A stretch of 64,000 bases of DNA from Trogon surrucura (Eukaryota; Chordata; Aves; Trogoniformes; Trogonidae), in contig CM036622.1 of assembly GCA_020746105.1 (NCBI GenBank), forward strand, positions 10,651,487 to 10,715,486. Reading direction: 5' to 3'. Position numbers and translations under genes: made by a program. Each line of letters begins with the position of its first letter. Position 1 is the first letter of the stretch. Positions 27,701 to 38,000 of the stretch are shown in pieces. The notes under the pieces were generated by a model that saw only the letters and a program-made list of their open reading frames with translations, ran no database searches and was not told the origin of the DNA.

Positions 27701-29574
27701 TCCCTGCGCAGCAATGTGTTTATATGCACACTCTTCTGAAACTGACCCCACTCAAACGTTCATAAACCAACATCTCCTGTCAGCCTTGGGGGTGCTCAAG
27801 CAGCAATCAAAACTATGCTTCAGTGATCATGGATGTGCCTGTTTCCAACTGTGGCAGGTCTGAATGCAGCCAAGGCGCCACCCTGATGGTCGCAGTGCTA
27901 GCATCCTTCTTTTTGTTACCACTATGAGCTCCGAGGAGGTCATTACTATCTGCTACAGCTAATTTTCATAAAAGGTTATGAAATAATTTTCTTTTTTGTT
28001 CCGAGACTTTAGTAACAATAGAGGAAAGAAATTCAAATGAACCCATGGGAGTTAAGTACTCCTGACTTGGACTGAAATGTGTGATCCACTATCACTCAGG
28101 CACATCTCAGCACCCTCCCCAGAGTGTTTCTCTCAAGGGGAAGAAAACAGCTTGGCTTGCAGAGCAGAACCAGTTCCTCTTTTGCAAAATATCATCAAGA
28201 AAAAAAGGTGAATTGTTTTACATGCACTTTTCCCAAATTATATATTGTGCTCTGAGAAACTGAAGTAGAAAGAGAGAGAGGAGACTAGGGAAGACGATAA
28301 CCTCTCCAGATCAAAGGGTGCATCCCAATGAATGAAGAGCTGTAAAGGTTTAGGAATTGCAAAATAAGTTTTTTGTAAAACCGTGTTTTTAATTAGACAC
28401 ACATGGAGACCTAGGATTGATTTGCACAAGCACTTAGTCAAAAAAGGAAGTATACTTCCCTGTGGCATCCCTAAAAAACTCATCTACAAACAGGTGTGGA
28501 AATGTAATTAAGTAAATATCACTATTCTAAATGATGACTCAGTTTCATTTTTGTATTGAGATTTTTATTGTTTCTTTTTCAGATATCTGGTACCACAGGC
28601 TGGTTCTTCTAAATACCATCTCCTGCAGCTACATCTTGATTCACATACAAGCTCTAGTTCTCTTGCTCCTTTTTGAGCTTACTGTCATCCCTTGATGACT
28701 GCATTTGTTTGTATTGAGCACTAAGTTTGTTGCCACTGCTGGTTTGTACAAAGTATGTTTTTTTCTGGAAAGACACTGACTTCTAAAAGCCTCATTTCTG
28801 AGAAGATATCCGTGACACCAAGTGTAGCAGCCTAAAAAAAAATAATTCCCACATAGAAGTGCCTTTTACAAGCATAAAAAAATAACAATCAAGACTCTCC
28901 TACTTGTCCTCCTGGTCTAGTCTTACAATGGGTTAGAATTTCTGTCTGTATGCTCAGAAGAAACCTGGTTTCTATAAATTTCTTTTTAATAAAAATGTGT
29001 TACTTATGATAAAGATATATTGCCTAGGTCAAATGAAACTGGTTGTGAAAACATATTGAGCAAAAATATTGGTAGGATTTAATTTCATCTCTTTAAAGAA
29101 ACCACACAACCAAAACACCAAAACCCCAAACTGTAGCTATTGAATGCTGGTTTGAATTAAATTCTATTTGTTTTAATAAAAGTGTAGTGGCCTGAGTGTA
29201 CATATATTTGTTTTAGTGGCAGTGCATTGGATCCAATAAAACTATATTGGCTTCACTGCTTATGTCTCCTTTTCAGAGAAAATGGATTGAATGGAAAAAT
29301 GAAACAGGCATGAATCAGCCAGCCCTGAGGTCTCTGCTCAACTCTGGTAACCAAATAAACTAGTAAAAAATAATAAAAAAACCCCAACAACTCCCCCTCC
29401 CAACTGTATTACTAAACACTGCTCTAAATTTGAATATGTTTTAACATCAAGGCTGCACATGAGGGGTTTAATTGCCTCTGTAAGAGAAAGTGGTTTTCAG
29501 AACCAGGCTTGGCTGTGGAGGGTCAGTGCATCTGCTTGTGGCTGCAGAAGCAGAAACCTAAGCTGGCTTCAGCT
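24791..29574. other. Unique non-coding stretch, no gene seen
   Basis: No gene is supported. The one structural feature is the perfect GC-rich inverted repeat at 26171-26202, listed separately. Open frames are at most 121 codons and overlap antisense frames. From 28500 to 29420 the sequence is AT-rich with many T and A runs. Confidence 0.55.
26171..26202. repeat. Perfect 10-bp GC-rich inverted repeat (hairpin)
   Basis: CCTCCGGTGG at 26171-26180 is the exact reverse complement of CCACCGGAGG at 26193-26202, separated by a 12-nt spacer. The stem is 80% GC in an otherwise AT-rich neighbourhood. It could form a stable stem in RNA or be a palindromic protein-binding site. No poly-U tract or gene adjoins it, so neither a terminator nor a known RNA is claimed. 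Confidence 0.7.
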
Positions 29575-29795
29575 CTACGTTCCGCTGGCCTAAGTCAGGC
29601 TTGTTCGCAATGAAGGCGCTCAGCTGGCGGCCACATAGCTGCAGATCGAGTGTCAGCGGCCTCGGCGTGGGGGCACCTCTAACCCAAAAGTGCAGGCACC
29701 CGCAGCACGGGAGTAAATCACATCCGCATTGGGTGCGAGCTGCCGGGAGCTGGCATTCACACAGGGGCCCGGCTGCCGCGAGGGGTTTACACATG
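29575..29795. promoter_or_regulatory. CpG-rich patch (CpG-island-like)
   Basis: About 17 CpG dinucleotides fall within roughly 220 bp of GC-rich sequence, whereas the surrounding kilobases contain only scattered CpGs. In vertebrates such local CpG retention usually marks an unmethylated promoter, an enhancer or a young GC-rich insert. There is no TATA box or recognisable first exon. The patch is shorter than classic CpG islands, so a promoter role is only inferred. A young CR1 begins about 350 bp to the right. Confidence 0.45.
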
Positions 29796-30145
29796 CTTCC
29801 CCAGAAATGGTCACTTCTGTCACCTGGAGGGGAATGCTATACTTTTAAGTACCATTGCACCAGTTGTCACGAACGGACATGTTTTCAGTGCAGTGATACT
29901 ACCTGTACATGTTGCTTCAGGTAGGAAAGCCACCCGAGGCCAATGAGGGGCTGGTCTGGAGTGCATTCACAGTGGCTTTTCAGAGTGCTGTGTGGTACCT
30001 TCTGCTAAATGGGAGTAAGAATGTGCTCAGCAGAGAGTTATAAGTAAGTTAAAGTGTGGTTTATAGCCATTTGTTTTACATTTGCGAACTACACTATCCT
30101 CAGTTTTTAATGAGACCTGAGATGAGCAGCTCTGTGCAGTTGAAA

Positions 30146-30946
30146 CACAGAATCACAGAATCACAGAATGTTTGGGGTTGGAAGGGACCTCAAAAGATCA
30201 TCTAGTCCAGCCCCCCTGCCAGAGCAGGATCACCTGCAGTAGGTCGCACAGGAACGCGTCCAGGCGGGTTTTGAATGTCTCCAGAGAAGGAGACTCCACA
30301 ACCTCCCTGGGCAGCCTGTGCCAGTGCTCTGTCACCCTCACAGGGAAAAAGTTTTTTCTAATATTTTTGTGGAACTTCCTGTGTTCCAACTTGTATCCGT
30401 TGTCCCTTGTCCTGTCATTGGACATCACTAAAAAGAGCCTGGCTCCTTCTTCCTGACACTCCCCCTTGACATATTTATAAACATTAATGAGGTCACCCTT
30501 CAGCCTCCTCTTCTCCAAGCTAAAGAGACCCAGCTCCTTCAGCCTTTCCTCATAAGGGAGATGTTTCACCCCATCATCATCTCTGTGGCTCTGTGCTGGA
30601 CTCTCTCAAGCAGCTCCCTGTCTCTGTTGAGCTGAGGGGCCCAGAACTGGACACAATATTCCGGATGTGGCCTCACCAGGGCAGAGTAGAGGAGCAGGAG
30701 GACCTCTCTCAACCTACTTGCTACCCTCCTTCTAACACACCCCAGGATGCCATTGGCCTTCTTGGCCACGAGGGCACATTGCTGGCTCATGGTCATCCTG
30801 CTGTCCACTAGAACCCCCAGGTCCCTTTCCCCTGTGCTGCTCTCCAGCAGGGCAGTCCCCAACCTGTACTGGCACATGGGGTTATTCTTTCCCAGGTGCA
30901 AAATTCTACATTTGCCCTTGTTGAATTTCATAAGATTTCTGAACAC
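30146..30946 (-). mobile_element. 5'-truncated CR1 LINE, well preserved
   Basis: This is a minus-strand CR1 of about 800 bp. Its 3' end, at the left, shows three perfect copies of the octamer ATTCTGTG, read on the plus strand as CACAGAAT at 30146-30153, 30154-30161 and 30162-30169. They are followed by the avian CR1 end GTTTGGGGTTGGAAGGGACC and ATCTAGTCCAGCCCCCCTGC. The body carries the ORF2 C-terminal coding region (see the pseudogene entry). The 5' part is missing, as in most CR1 insertions: the element stops near 30946, where RT homology ends. No target-site duplication is evident, which is usual for CR1. It has far fewer disruptions than the other copies here, so it is the youngest insertion in the window. 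Confidence 0.97.
30198..30946 (-). pseudogene. CR1 ORF2 C-terminal fragment, frameshifted
   Basis: Two minus-strand reading frames abut here. The upstream one (30566-30946) contains [52 protein letters not shown] and [14 protein letters not shown]. These are hallmarks of the region just after the reverse-transcriptase palm in CR1 ORF2. The downstream one (30198-30569) contains [31 protein letters not shown] and [18 protein letters not shown], the extreme C-terminus. The frames differ by one base where they meet, near 30566-30569, consistent with a single-base deletion, and a TGA ends the first frame there. The endonuclease domain and the RT catalytic aspartates lie upstream of the truncation and are absent. 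The product therefore could not be active in retrotransposition. The short segment from 30146 to 30197 is the 3' untranslated tail. Confidence 0.95.
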
Positions 30947-32109
30947 AGGAACTCAGATTGTCTTACTCTCATGTGCATTTATTTGCAATATCATTGCCAT
31001 CCCTGTGTCAGTGTTCCTAAAAATGTCACAACGTGTACTTTCTAAATTCCGTACATTGAATTAGAAAAGTAAAAGTAATTCCTCTCCTTTTCCAAGATTT
31101 CCCAGTGCCCCCTTTACAGTCAGCACAACTCAGGGAGTGGCCTGTGCCTCTAAGGTTAGAAAGGACACTTCACTCTCATCATGGCAAGCACCATCTGGGT
31201 ATTTGCTGAGGGGTGAAACGGATGCTGCTGGCTGGCCTGGCTTCTCACATACCTTAAATCTCTGTGAGCTGACAGCCCAACCTGAGTAATGCTTTGTTTG
31301 ATGCCGTGCTTCCTTTTAGGAAACTGGAATCAGGTTGTGTGAATCCAAATCTGGATGTTATTCCTTCCTGAGAAAACATGATCTGCACCAACTCATTTAC
31401 AGTTTTTACTGAAGTGGTTGCCCTTGGGACGGTAGGAGCCAATCCAAGTGAGGAGAATTTGGCTGCAGCAGTAGTTTAGCTGTGGGAAAGGAGATGGCTG
31501 CAGGCTTTTTCAGCTCTGGCTCCTCAGAAAATTGTGCATGAAGAAATAATTCAAAGAAAAGCAAACCAAATGTTAAAAAATTCAGTATGCAGGTAAAAAT
31601 CCAGCTGAGTGGGTTTGAGATTACTGCACTGAGCATCACCTACAAAATCCTCATGACCTGGAAGTGGAATGTAACTTGTATACACTGCAGTCAGTTCATA
31701 TATTCCAGGAACAAGTTGTCCTCTTAGACCAAGGTGGTCAACCAGGTTTCTGATAGTTCTGAGGGCTTCACTGTGGTACACATTATGGTGGTGAAGGTGG
31801 TAGACCTCATGAAGCATCTAGATAACTGCTTTGAGGAGTGCTAGAGAAGATCAGTGAGTGATAGTAAGTAAAAATGCTGCAGACTTCACAGTGATGTTCT
31901 GTGAGATGCTCCCTGCAGAGAGATGTGGAAAAATGCAGATACCTGTAAGAAGCTGAGAGAGGAGCTTGCGTATTTTTTTAAGAACTTGGCAAATTCTTGC
32001 AGGAGCCTACCCAGAAAAGATGGGCTCTACCTAAATCAAGGTAGTTGACATTTACAGGGTAAAGTAAGTTTTTACCTAGCAGCTGGGTGTGGAGGAGTAC
32101 ACAACTTGT
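30947..32109. other. Unique non-coding stretch, no gene seen
   Basis: No gene or repeat is recognised. Part of 31840-32109 may belong to the old LINE tail that becomes recognisable after 32110, for example a GATGGGCTCTACCTAAATCA phrase near 32018, but this is too diverged to claim. Confidence 0.5.
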
Positions 32110-32290
32110 GATGACACGTTCTCCAGGGGCGAAAACATTAATTCTGTATCAGAAAAGGATTGGATAAATTAAAGGAGGACAAATCTCACTGGGGCCATTA
32201 AATTCTATGGTCTGGTTCCTCCCAGTTGCTGGAAGCTGGAGGTGCGAGCGGGGAATTTATCAGAGGCACCAGGTTATGGGGCAGAGATGA
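32110..32290 (+). mobile_element. Probable ancient L3/CR1-type LINE tail
   Basis: The stretch has phrases in the order of L3/CR1-type 3' regions known from amniotes: AGAAAAGGATTGGATAAATT, then AAAGGAGGACAAATCTC, GGGGCCATTAAATTCTATGG and finally GTTGCTGGAAGCTGGAGGTG with CGAGCGGGGAATTTATCA. These resemble the family phrases 'aaggactggataaattcatggaggata' and 'gccagaagctgggagtgggcgacagg'. Divergence is high and the terminal repeats are not visible, so the call rests on motif order only. Confidence 0.5.
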
Positions 32291-34616
32291 GTCTTCACAA
32301 CCTCTTTCTTGATTCATGGCCCTCACACCAGAGTGACAGAGGTGGTGAAGGAGAGGTCTTTAAACCACCCGCCCACCACAAGGTCACCTGCCTGGGCCCC
32401 ACCTCCCACATAGCCCATCTCTGCCCCTTCTCACCCGTCACCCCAGCTCCCCATGGCCCACTGAGCACTGCCCACCACACAGTGGCAGCCCCACAGCCAG
32501 GGCTCTGCTTTGCTGTGAGCAGCCGCCGACAGCTCTTCTGCCAAGCTGGGATGTTGCAGCTCATGCAGGGATATTCTGCTCTTTTTATCCACTGCCCAAG
32601 CATGTGGGAGATGCCTTGTTTGAGTTCTAAATATGTTTCATTTAAGCCATGATGATGGTGTCCTAAAGTGCTGTAATCTTTGCTAGGTCTCTCTTTACAT
32701 TGCTGTAATTACCTTAATAATCTGGTTTAAGTGGCTCTTTTATAAGTAACATCAACATAAAAATATCTCAGCATGTTTTCCTTTAATGAGGTACAACTTC
32801 TGTGTAATCTTCCCTACACTTTCTTTGGTGTCTCTGTTTGCGATGAATGCGACATCCTTTTCACCTCCTCCCGATTGTCATGCTACTTCACCCCTAAGCT
32901 GGCAAGCTGGCTCTGGGACCCTCAAGTGGACTTTGTCCAGGCTGTCCCAATCTGGTAAACACAGTGATGGTGATCCTGAGTGGTGCCAACATGGGACACA
33001 AGAGCATTCCCCTTTCTTGCTCCCTCTGTCAAAGCACATTTTTTGAGAAGCCTCAGGGAGCGAAGTGATCTTGTTTGTAGGGTATCATGACCAGCTGAGC
33101 CAAGGGAGGGGACATGCACTGCCACAGCCGTGGGTCCTGCTAGCGTGTGGGTCACACCACCCAGATGCTGTGGATGTTATGGGGAATGGTTACCCCTGTC
33201 TTGTGTCCATTTAAGGACACCACAGGGGAAAGCGATGACAAAAGGGATTGATATGCAAATACTAAGGCAGAAGTTAGGTGCTGGGGCTGGTAACTGATAC
33301 AAGTGATTACAGACGAGCTGTGAAGCAGAAAAAGTTCTGACTACGCGGCACAGGGATTTGAGGGACAGCTGCAGAGAGCATTCTCTGTCATTGCTGCTGG
33401 CAGAAAATGCTAATGCCAACAGGCAGTGTCTGTGCTCCAGCCATCCATTCACACTGCTACCATCCAGCTCCATCGGGCCCATCTTGAGGATCTCAAGACC
33501 TCCATCAGCCTGGCCTCTGCCCCTCTGTCCTCACCCGCCAAGCACTGCTGTGGGAGAGCCAGCACGTGGGTGTAGAGCACGGTCCAAAAAGCCTCAGTCA
33601 ATTACACCACCGTAATATCACATCAGCGAACTCACAGTTTGACTGCTTACGGCAGATGGACGAACACTTGTCGGTTATCTGGTACTGAGCGAGAGGCAGA
33701 TTTATTTCCAGAGTTTGCGACTCTCATTTCTCCCAGCTGAAGCTGCAAGGCAGAGTGTGCATCTGTGATACTTCTTTTTTCAGGCACAGCTATGTTGCAG
33801 TGAGGTCTATTACCAAAAGCAATGGGATTTTTGGCATGTTTTTATGGGGAAGGCAGGAAGGAGGGTGGTAGGTGTTGCTGCTTTCCACAGCACTGGAAGC
33901 TGCTTGAATTCACACAAGCATGAACTGAATTTACAAATCTGAGCCATACCCCGTGTGAGCTGACAGCTGGTTCACCCTCAAAGGACTGCAGAGACGCATA
34001 AAGCAGGGTGAAAGGGTCTGTCCATTGGGATGATATTAACATGCACTCTAAAAATAAAGGAAACCATGAATTGCAACCTTGAAGCTGGCCAAAGGTCCAC
34101 TCGGAACTGTCTCCAGTCCTGGCCATTGGCAACACCTCAGAAGACAGCTGCACTGGTCTCTTGAGTAAGGCTGACCTAAAACCTGAAAGTAATGCATGGG
34201 CTGCAGAAGGAACTGCACTTGCTACAAAACCAGCATCATATGCATTCTGCCAACATTCCCCTGTGAGGCATCAGTGCAACACAATTGCTGGCAGGCTGGA
34301 TCTAACAGGGGCTGAAATAGATTCTGAGGTGTGAGATTTACCAAAACCTGTAAAGCAGCACCTACAAGAACTTCACTTACTACCGACTTATCAAGGCTCT
34401 TTTATTTCTTAAAAATATCCTTGTAGGATATTTGGGAAAGATGTATTATTTGCAATGTCCGTGAAAGTCGTCAGTGCTGCTGCTAAGGGATATGTCCTTT
34501 TAAAAAGCACATGATGAGATTTTATACTTTACGGATTTTTCTTTAAGGTATAAGTACTATTTATTGGAAACTGGTCCTGAACTCAACCACTGATTTCTGG
34601 GTTCTTCACAGGGACA
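32291..34616. other. Unique non-coding stretch, C-rich in part
   Basis: No gene is supported. From about 32360 to 32510 the plus strand is markedly C-rich, with many CCAC and CCCC steps. This keeps both a 136-codon plus frame (32242-32652) and a 102-codon minus frame (32295-32603) open simply because stops are scarce in such sequence. Confidence 0.55.
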
Positions 34617-34894
34617 ATCTTTTTAGCAGGCCCTGTTGCAATAGGACAAGGGGCAATAGTTTTAAACTGAAAGAGGGTATATTTAGACTAGATACAAGAA
34701 AGAATTTTTTTACAGTGGGGGTGGCAAAACACTGGAACAAGTTGCCCAGAGAGGTGGTAGAAGCTCCAGAATCCCTGGAAACTCTGAGTAACTGTGATCT
34801 AGCTAAAAGATGTCTCTGTTCAGTGCAGAGGGCTTCAACTCGATGACCTTTAAAGTTTCCTTCCATCCCAAAATATTCTCTGACTCTGTGATCT
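34617..34894 (+). mobile_element. CR1 LINE 3' fragment with internal deletion
   Basis: This is a plus-strand CR1 tail of intermediate age. It runs from AATAGGACAAGGGGCAATAG and TTTTAAACTGAAAGAGGGTA, through AGACTAGATACAAGAAAGAA, AAACACTGGAACAAGTTGCC and CAGAGAGGTGGTAGAAGCTC, to ACTCGATGACCTTTAAAGTT and the terminal CTGACTCTGTGATCT. Relative to the usual CR1 order, roughly 30 bp between 'ccctggaaa' and 'ctctgagtaac' are missing, which points to a small internal deletion. The 3' octamers are degraded. Confidence 0.9.
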
Positions 34895-34950
34895 TTAAAC
34901 CTGGCCATGGAGTGCAGGTTATTAGTTCCTCCTGACTGGACAACCCTTCT

Positions 34951-34980
34951 GGTAGAAAGAGCAGTGGTAGAAAGAGCAGT
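34951..34980. repeat. Two tandem copies of a 15-bp unit
   Basis: GGTAGAAAGAGCAGT occurs twice head to tail (34951-34965 and 34966-34980) without mismatch. It lies about 60 bp downstream of the CR1 fragment end. A replication-slippage duplication is the simplest explanation. Confidence 0.85.
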
Positions 34981-35031
34981 GGAAAGTGCACATCAAATGG
35001 GTAACAACTTTTTAACCATTTTTTTCTGCTC

Positions 35032-35049
35032 TTTTTTTTTTTTTTTTTT
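35032..35049. repeat. T18 homopolymer
   Basis: An uninterrupted run of 18 T. No retroposon body was recognised on its right (minus-strand tail orientation), so it is listed as a plain homopolymer. A similar A13 run lies at 35173-35185. Confidence 0.9.
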
Positions 35050-38000
35050 ATGGGATCTGGCTTAACAGAACGGAAATAATTTCATTTGGAACAGATTGAA
35101 TATTTTGAGATGCCACTTTTTTCCCTGCCCTGACAAAGATAACACAAGCGAAACACAAGGGAAACAGGGGGGAAAAAAAAAAAAAGGCACTGTGCTTGAT
35201 GCAAGGAAATCTGTTTATGCATGATTTGAAATCAGAGCAGAGTTTCACTTCATTCTGTCTTGTGTTGTTGTGTTTCATATTTCATGCTTTGGTTAACACT
35301 TATTTAGTCTTTTCCTAGAGGCTGTGACAGGCTGTCCTGAAAGTTTTTAGACTTGCTGAGCATACACTTTCCGCAGAGCATGTCAAAATGAAAGAAACAA
35401 AGAAATCATTCATTTTCATGAAAAAAAATCTTTTAAATATTTTTAAGACCCAGCCTTTCCTCCAGACATTGCAACATGAAACACGTAAGTCATCAACACA
35501 TAAGTTGCAACCAGCTTTGACGAAAACAAAATAATTTTGTGTGAAATTTCCTTTCTAGAATGCAAAGAAATACAAGATGGAAGACTTGGTTCTTCTCCTG
35601 AATTCAGGTGAAGTAAAAAATTAAGAGTGTTAATTTTTCACCAAGAGTTTTCAGGCAACTCTAATTTGAGCTATTTTCAGGGGCTTTATAAAGGCTTTTC
35701 TCTCTTCCTCCTCATATCTCTGTGGGGGAGATATGATCAAAAAGTAAGGGTCAGTCCTGTGCTTGTCAGCTTCTGCTTTGACTTCATTGTATGCTCACCA
35801 GATCCAAGTGTATGAAAACGTTTTAAGAACACAGTAACGCCTTTGGGGCCACCAGTGCATGAGGGTCATTTGAGGAAGAGACAGATGGGTGGAGGTGACC
35901 GTATTTGGCCAGGACTACAAAACTCTGCCTGTATTTCCTCCTCTTTTTCTCAAGCCAGGCACTCTGGCCCTTGCCACAAGCATCTTGCTTTGCTGTGTGG
36001 GCAGGACAAAGGGCACTACACTTATTTTTGTGCAGTCTCTGCTTTTCCCTAGGTTAGTCCTGGACCAGTTCTTGCGGCTCTGGAGCCTGCATGAGCCAGG
36101 GTGGTTTTAATGCATCATTTCTAACTCAGATTATACTCTCAGCCCCCACATCGAGGATTTCTATCAGGGTCTGACAGCTGGGCATCAGCTGGGCTGACTC
36201 GGACACTAACTGTCCTTCTTTTGCTGGTGACTGCTAGGAGGAAGGCAAAGAGAGGTGCTGGGGACTCCCCCGGGCTCCTGACTCCCTCCTGCTTGGGGAT
36301 GTTTTGCCTCCCAAGCCTGGGAAATGGCATCAGTGCCGAGCACACCCCCGCTGTTTCCCAGCTCCTTATAAATCTGTCACTAAAATGCACAACAGAGGCC
36401 TCCTTTAAAAATCATGAGAGAAACACTCTGCAACAGTCATTTGATTCTTAGGCTAAGTGAAGGTGTGCACAGAGGCGCACGCACTCGCACACCTGCTAAA
36501 CAACCGAGCAGGCAGCGCGGCACTACATTTTGTTTGCTACCTCTGCCTCCCACCCTCTCCTTGAGTTTGATGCCCCAGGAAAGGCAATTACCCAGTTCAC
36601 TTTCCTCAGAGCATACCTACAGGCTCAGGAAACCCTTCACCACACGGGCAGTGCCCGATGTCTAATGATGTCCTCAGTCTTGCTGTACAGACGTAGCTGT
36701 AAATAATTTATTTTTTTTTTCCCCCTAACTGAATTCCTTGGTTCTTTGGATTTCAGGTGTAGCCCCTGTACCTATTTTGTCACCTTGTATGTTGCAAGTG
36801 ATGTATTTTTTTGTGGTTAAAAAAGAAAACAAGGACCAAGGCTGCATCTGGCATTCCTTATACCAGCAAGCACTGCTGCTCACACCCAGCACACTCATCC
36901 CCGGTCTCTCCTGCCTGCCTTTGCCAGTGAAGAAATTCAATCCTCCGCCACGTCATTGTTGTAATAATCTCTGGGTCCTGGACACCAGTCCGAGTATGAC
37001 AGTCAAACAAAACCAATGTCACACTCAGACAGGCTGTGCTTTGGCAGTACGTCTTCATTCCCCACAGCTGCTGTGCTGACTTCGAGTCGTCATTCCTCTT
37101 CGCAGCTGCTCAGCGCTGGGCAGTGCAGGGAAGAGGAGCTGGCCATGGCAGCCTTCCTGCTGTGGCTTTTCTAGTCCCAGTGCTTTTTTTGATTTCTCCT
37201 CAGAGCAAAAATCCTTGTTTGAGTGAGTAGGTACAGCCTCCTTCTGTGCTCTGACCTTAGCCATGTGCAAAACATGGGGATGTCTTCAAGTATGTTCTCG
37301 TACCTCACCTGCTCCTCTCTGAAAACTTCCAGCACCTCCTCTTTTCCAACCCAGTCAGGTTTTTGAGAGCTTTCTGCTCTCAGTTTCAGGCTCTTTGCAG
37401 CCTTGCTTCTTTCTATTTATTGCTCTTGCTTCTTCGAAGGAAGACAGCATTTCCACAGTCCATTTTTTTAACAAAAGGGCTCTCATGTATTTTTCAGTAC
37501 CGTTTCTCATGCATGACATATCATCCCTGGATTATCCACAGGGCCTTGGTCTCTTACCGTCCCTCCCCAGTTTTTATCATGAAGGTTTGTTCTATTGGCG
37601 GTTCAGAAAAGGGACAACTGGGATAAATGAAATTTATTTTAAAATATAGGTTCCTGCTGTTGTGGGGTTTTTTCCTCTGCCTTTTATATGCTGGATGCAT
37701 TGTTTGTTTATGAACTTTTCTAAACAGCAACTATGTCTTTTTAGACATGCAAAGAATAATTCATGGTGATTCAGTCTGATACTGCAGCTCACGCTCCCGG
37801 ATGAGGCCTTCTTCAGCAAGCACTGCCAACGGGGAGAGGTGCTCATTAAGAGCCTCTCAGCTGCCAGTCTGGTGGCTGGAGGCAGCCAGCCCTGCTTTAC
37901 CTTGAGAAGAAATGGCTCGTGGAGGAGTCTTGCTGCCGAGATGCCACGAAGTACAGGCTGAGACCCCATAGCCTGCTGGATCTGGTGTGTGAGCACGTGA

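Noticed and set aside
30593-31064. Plus-strand frames across 30593-31064.
   Set aside because: They lie mostly antisense to the CR1 ORF2 fragment and have no family likeness.
32242-32652. 136-codon plus frame and 102-codon antisense frame in GC-rich sequence.
   Set aside because: C-rich DNA has few stop codons. Composition explains both frames, and no domain is visible.
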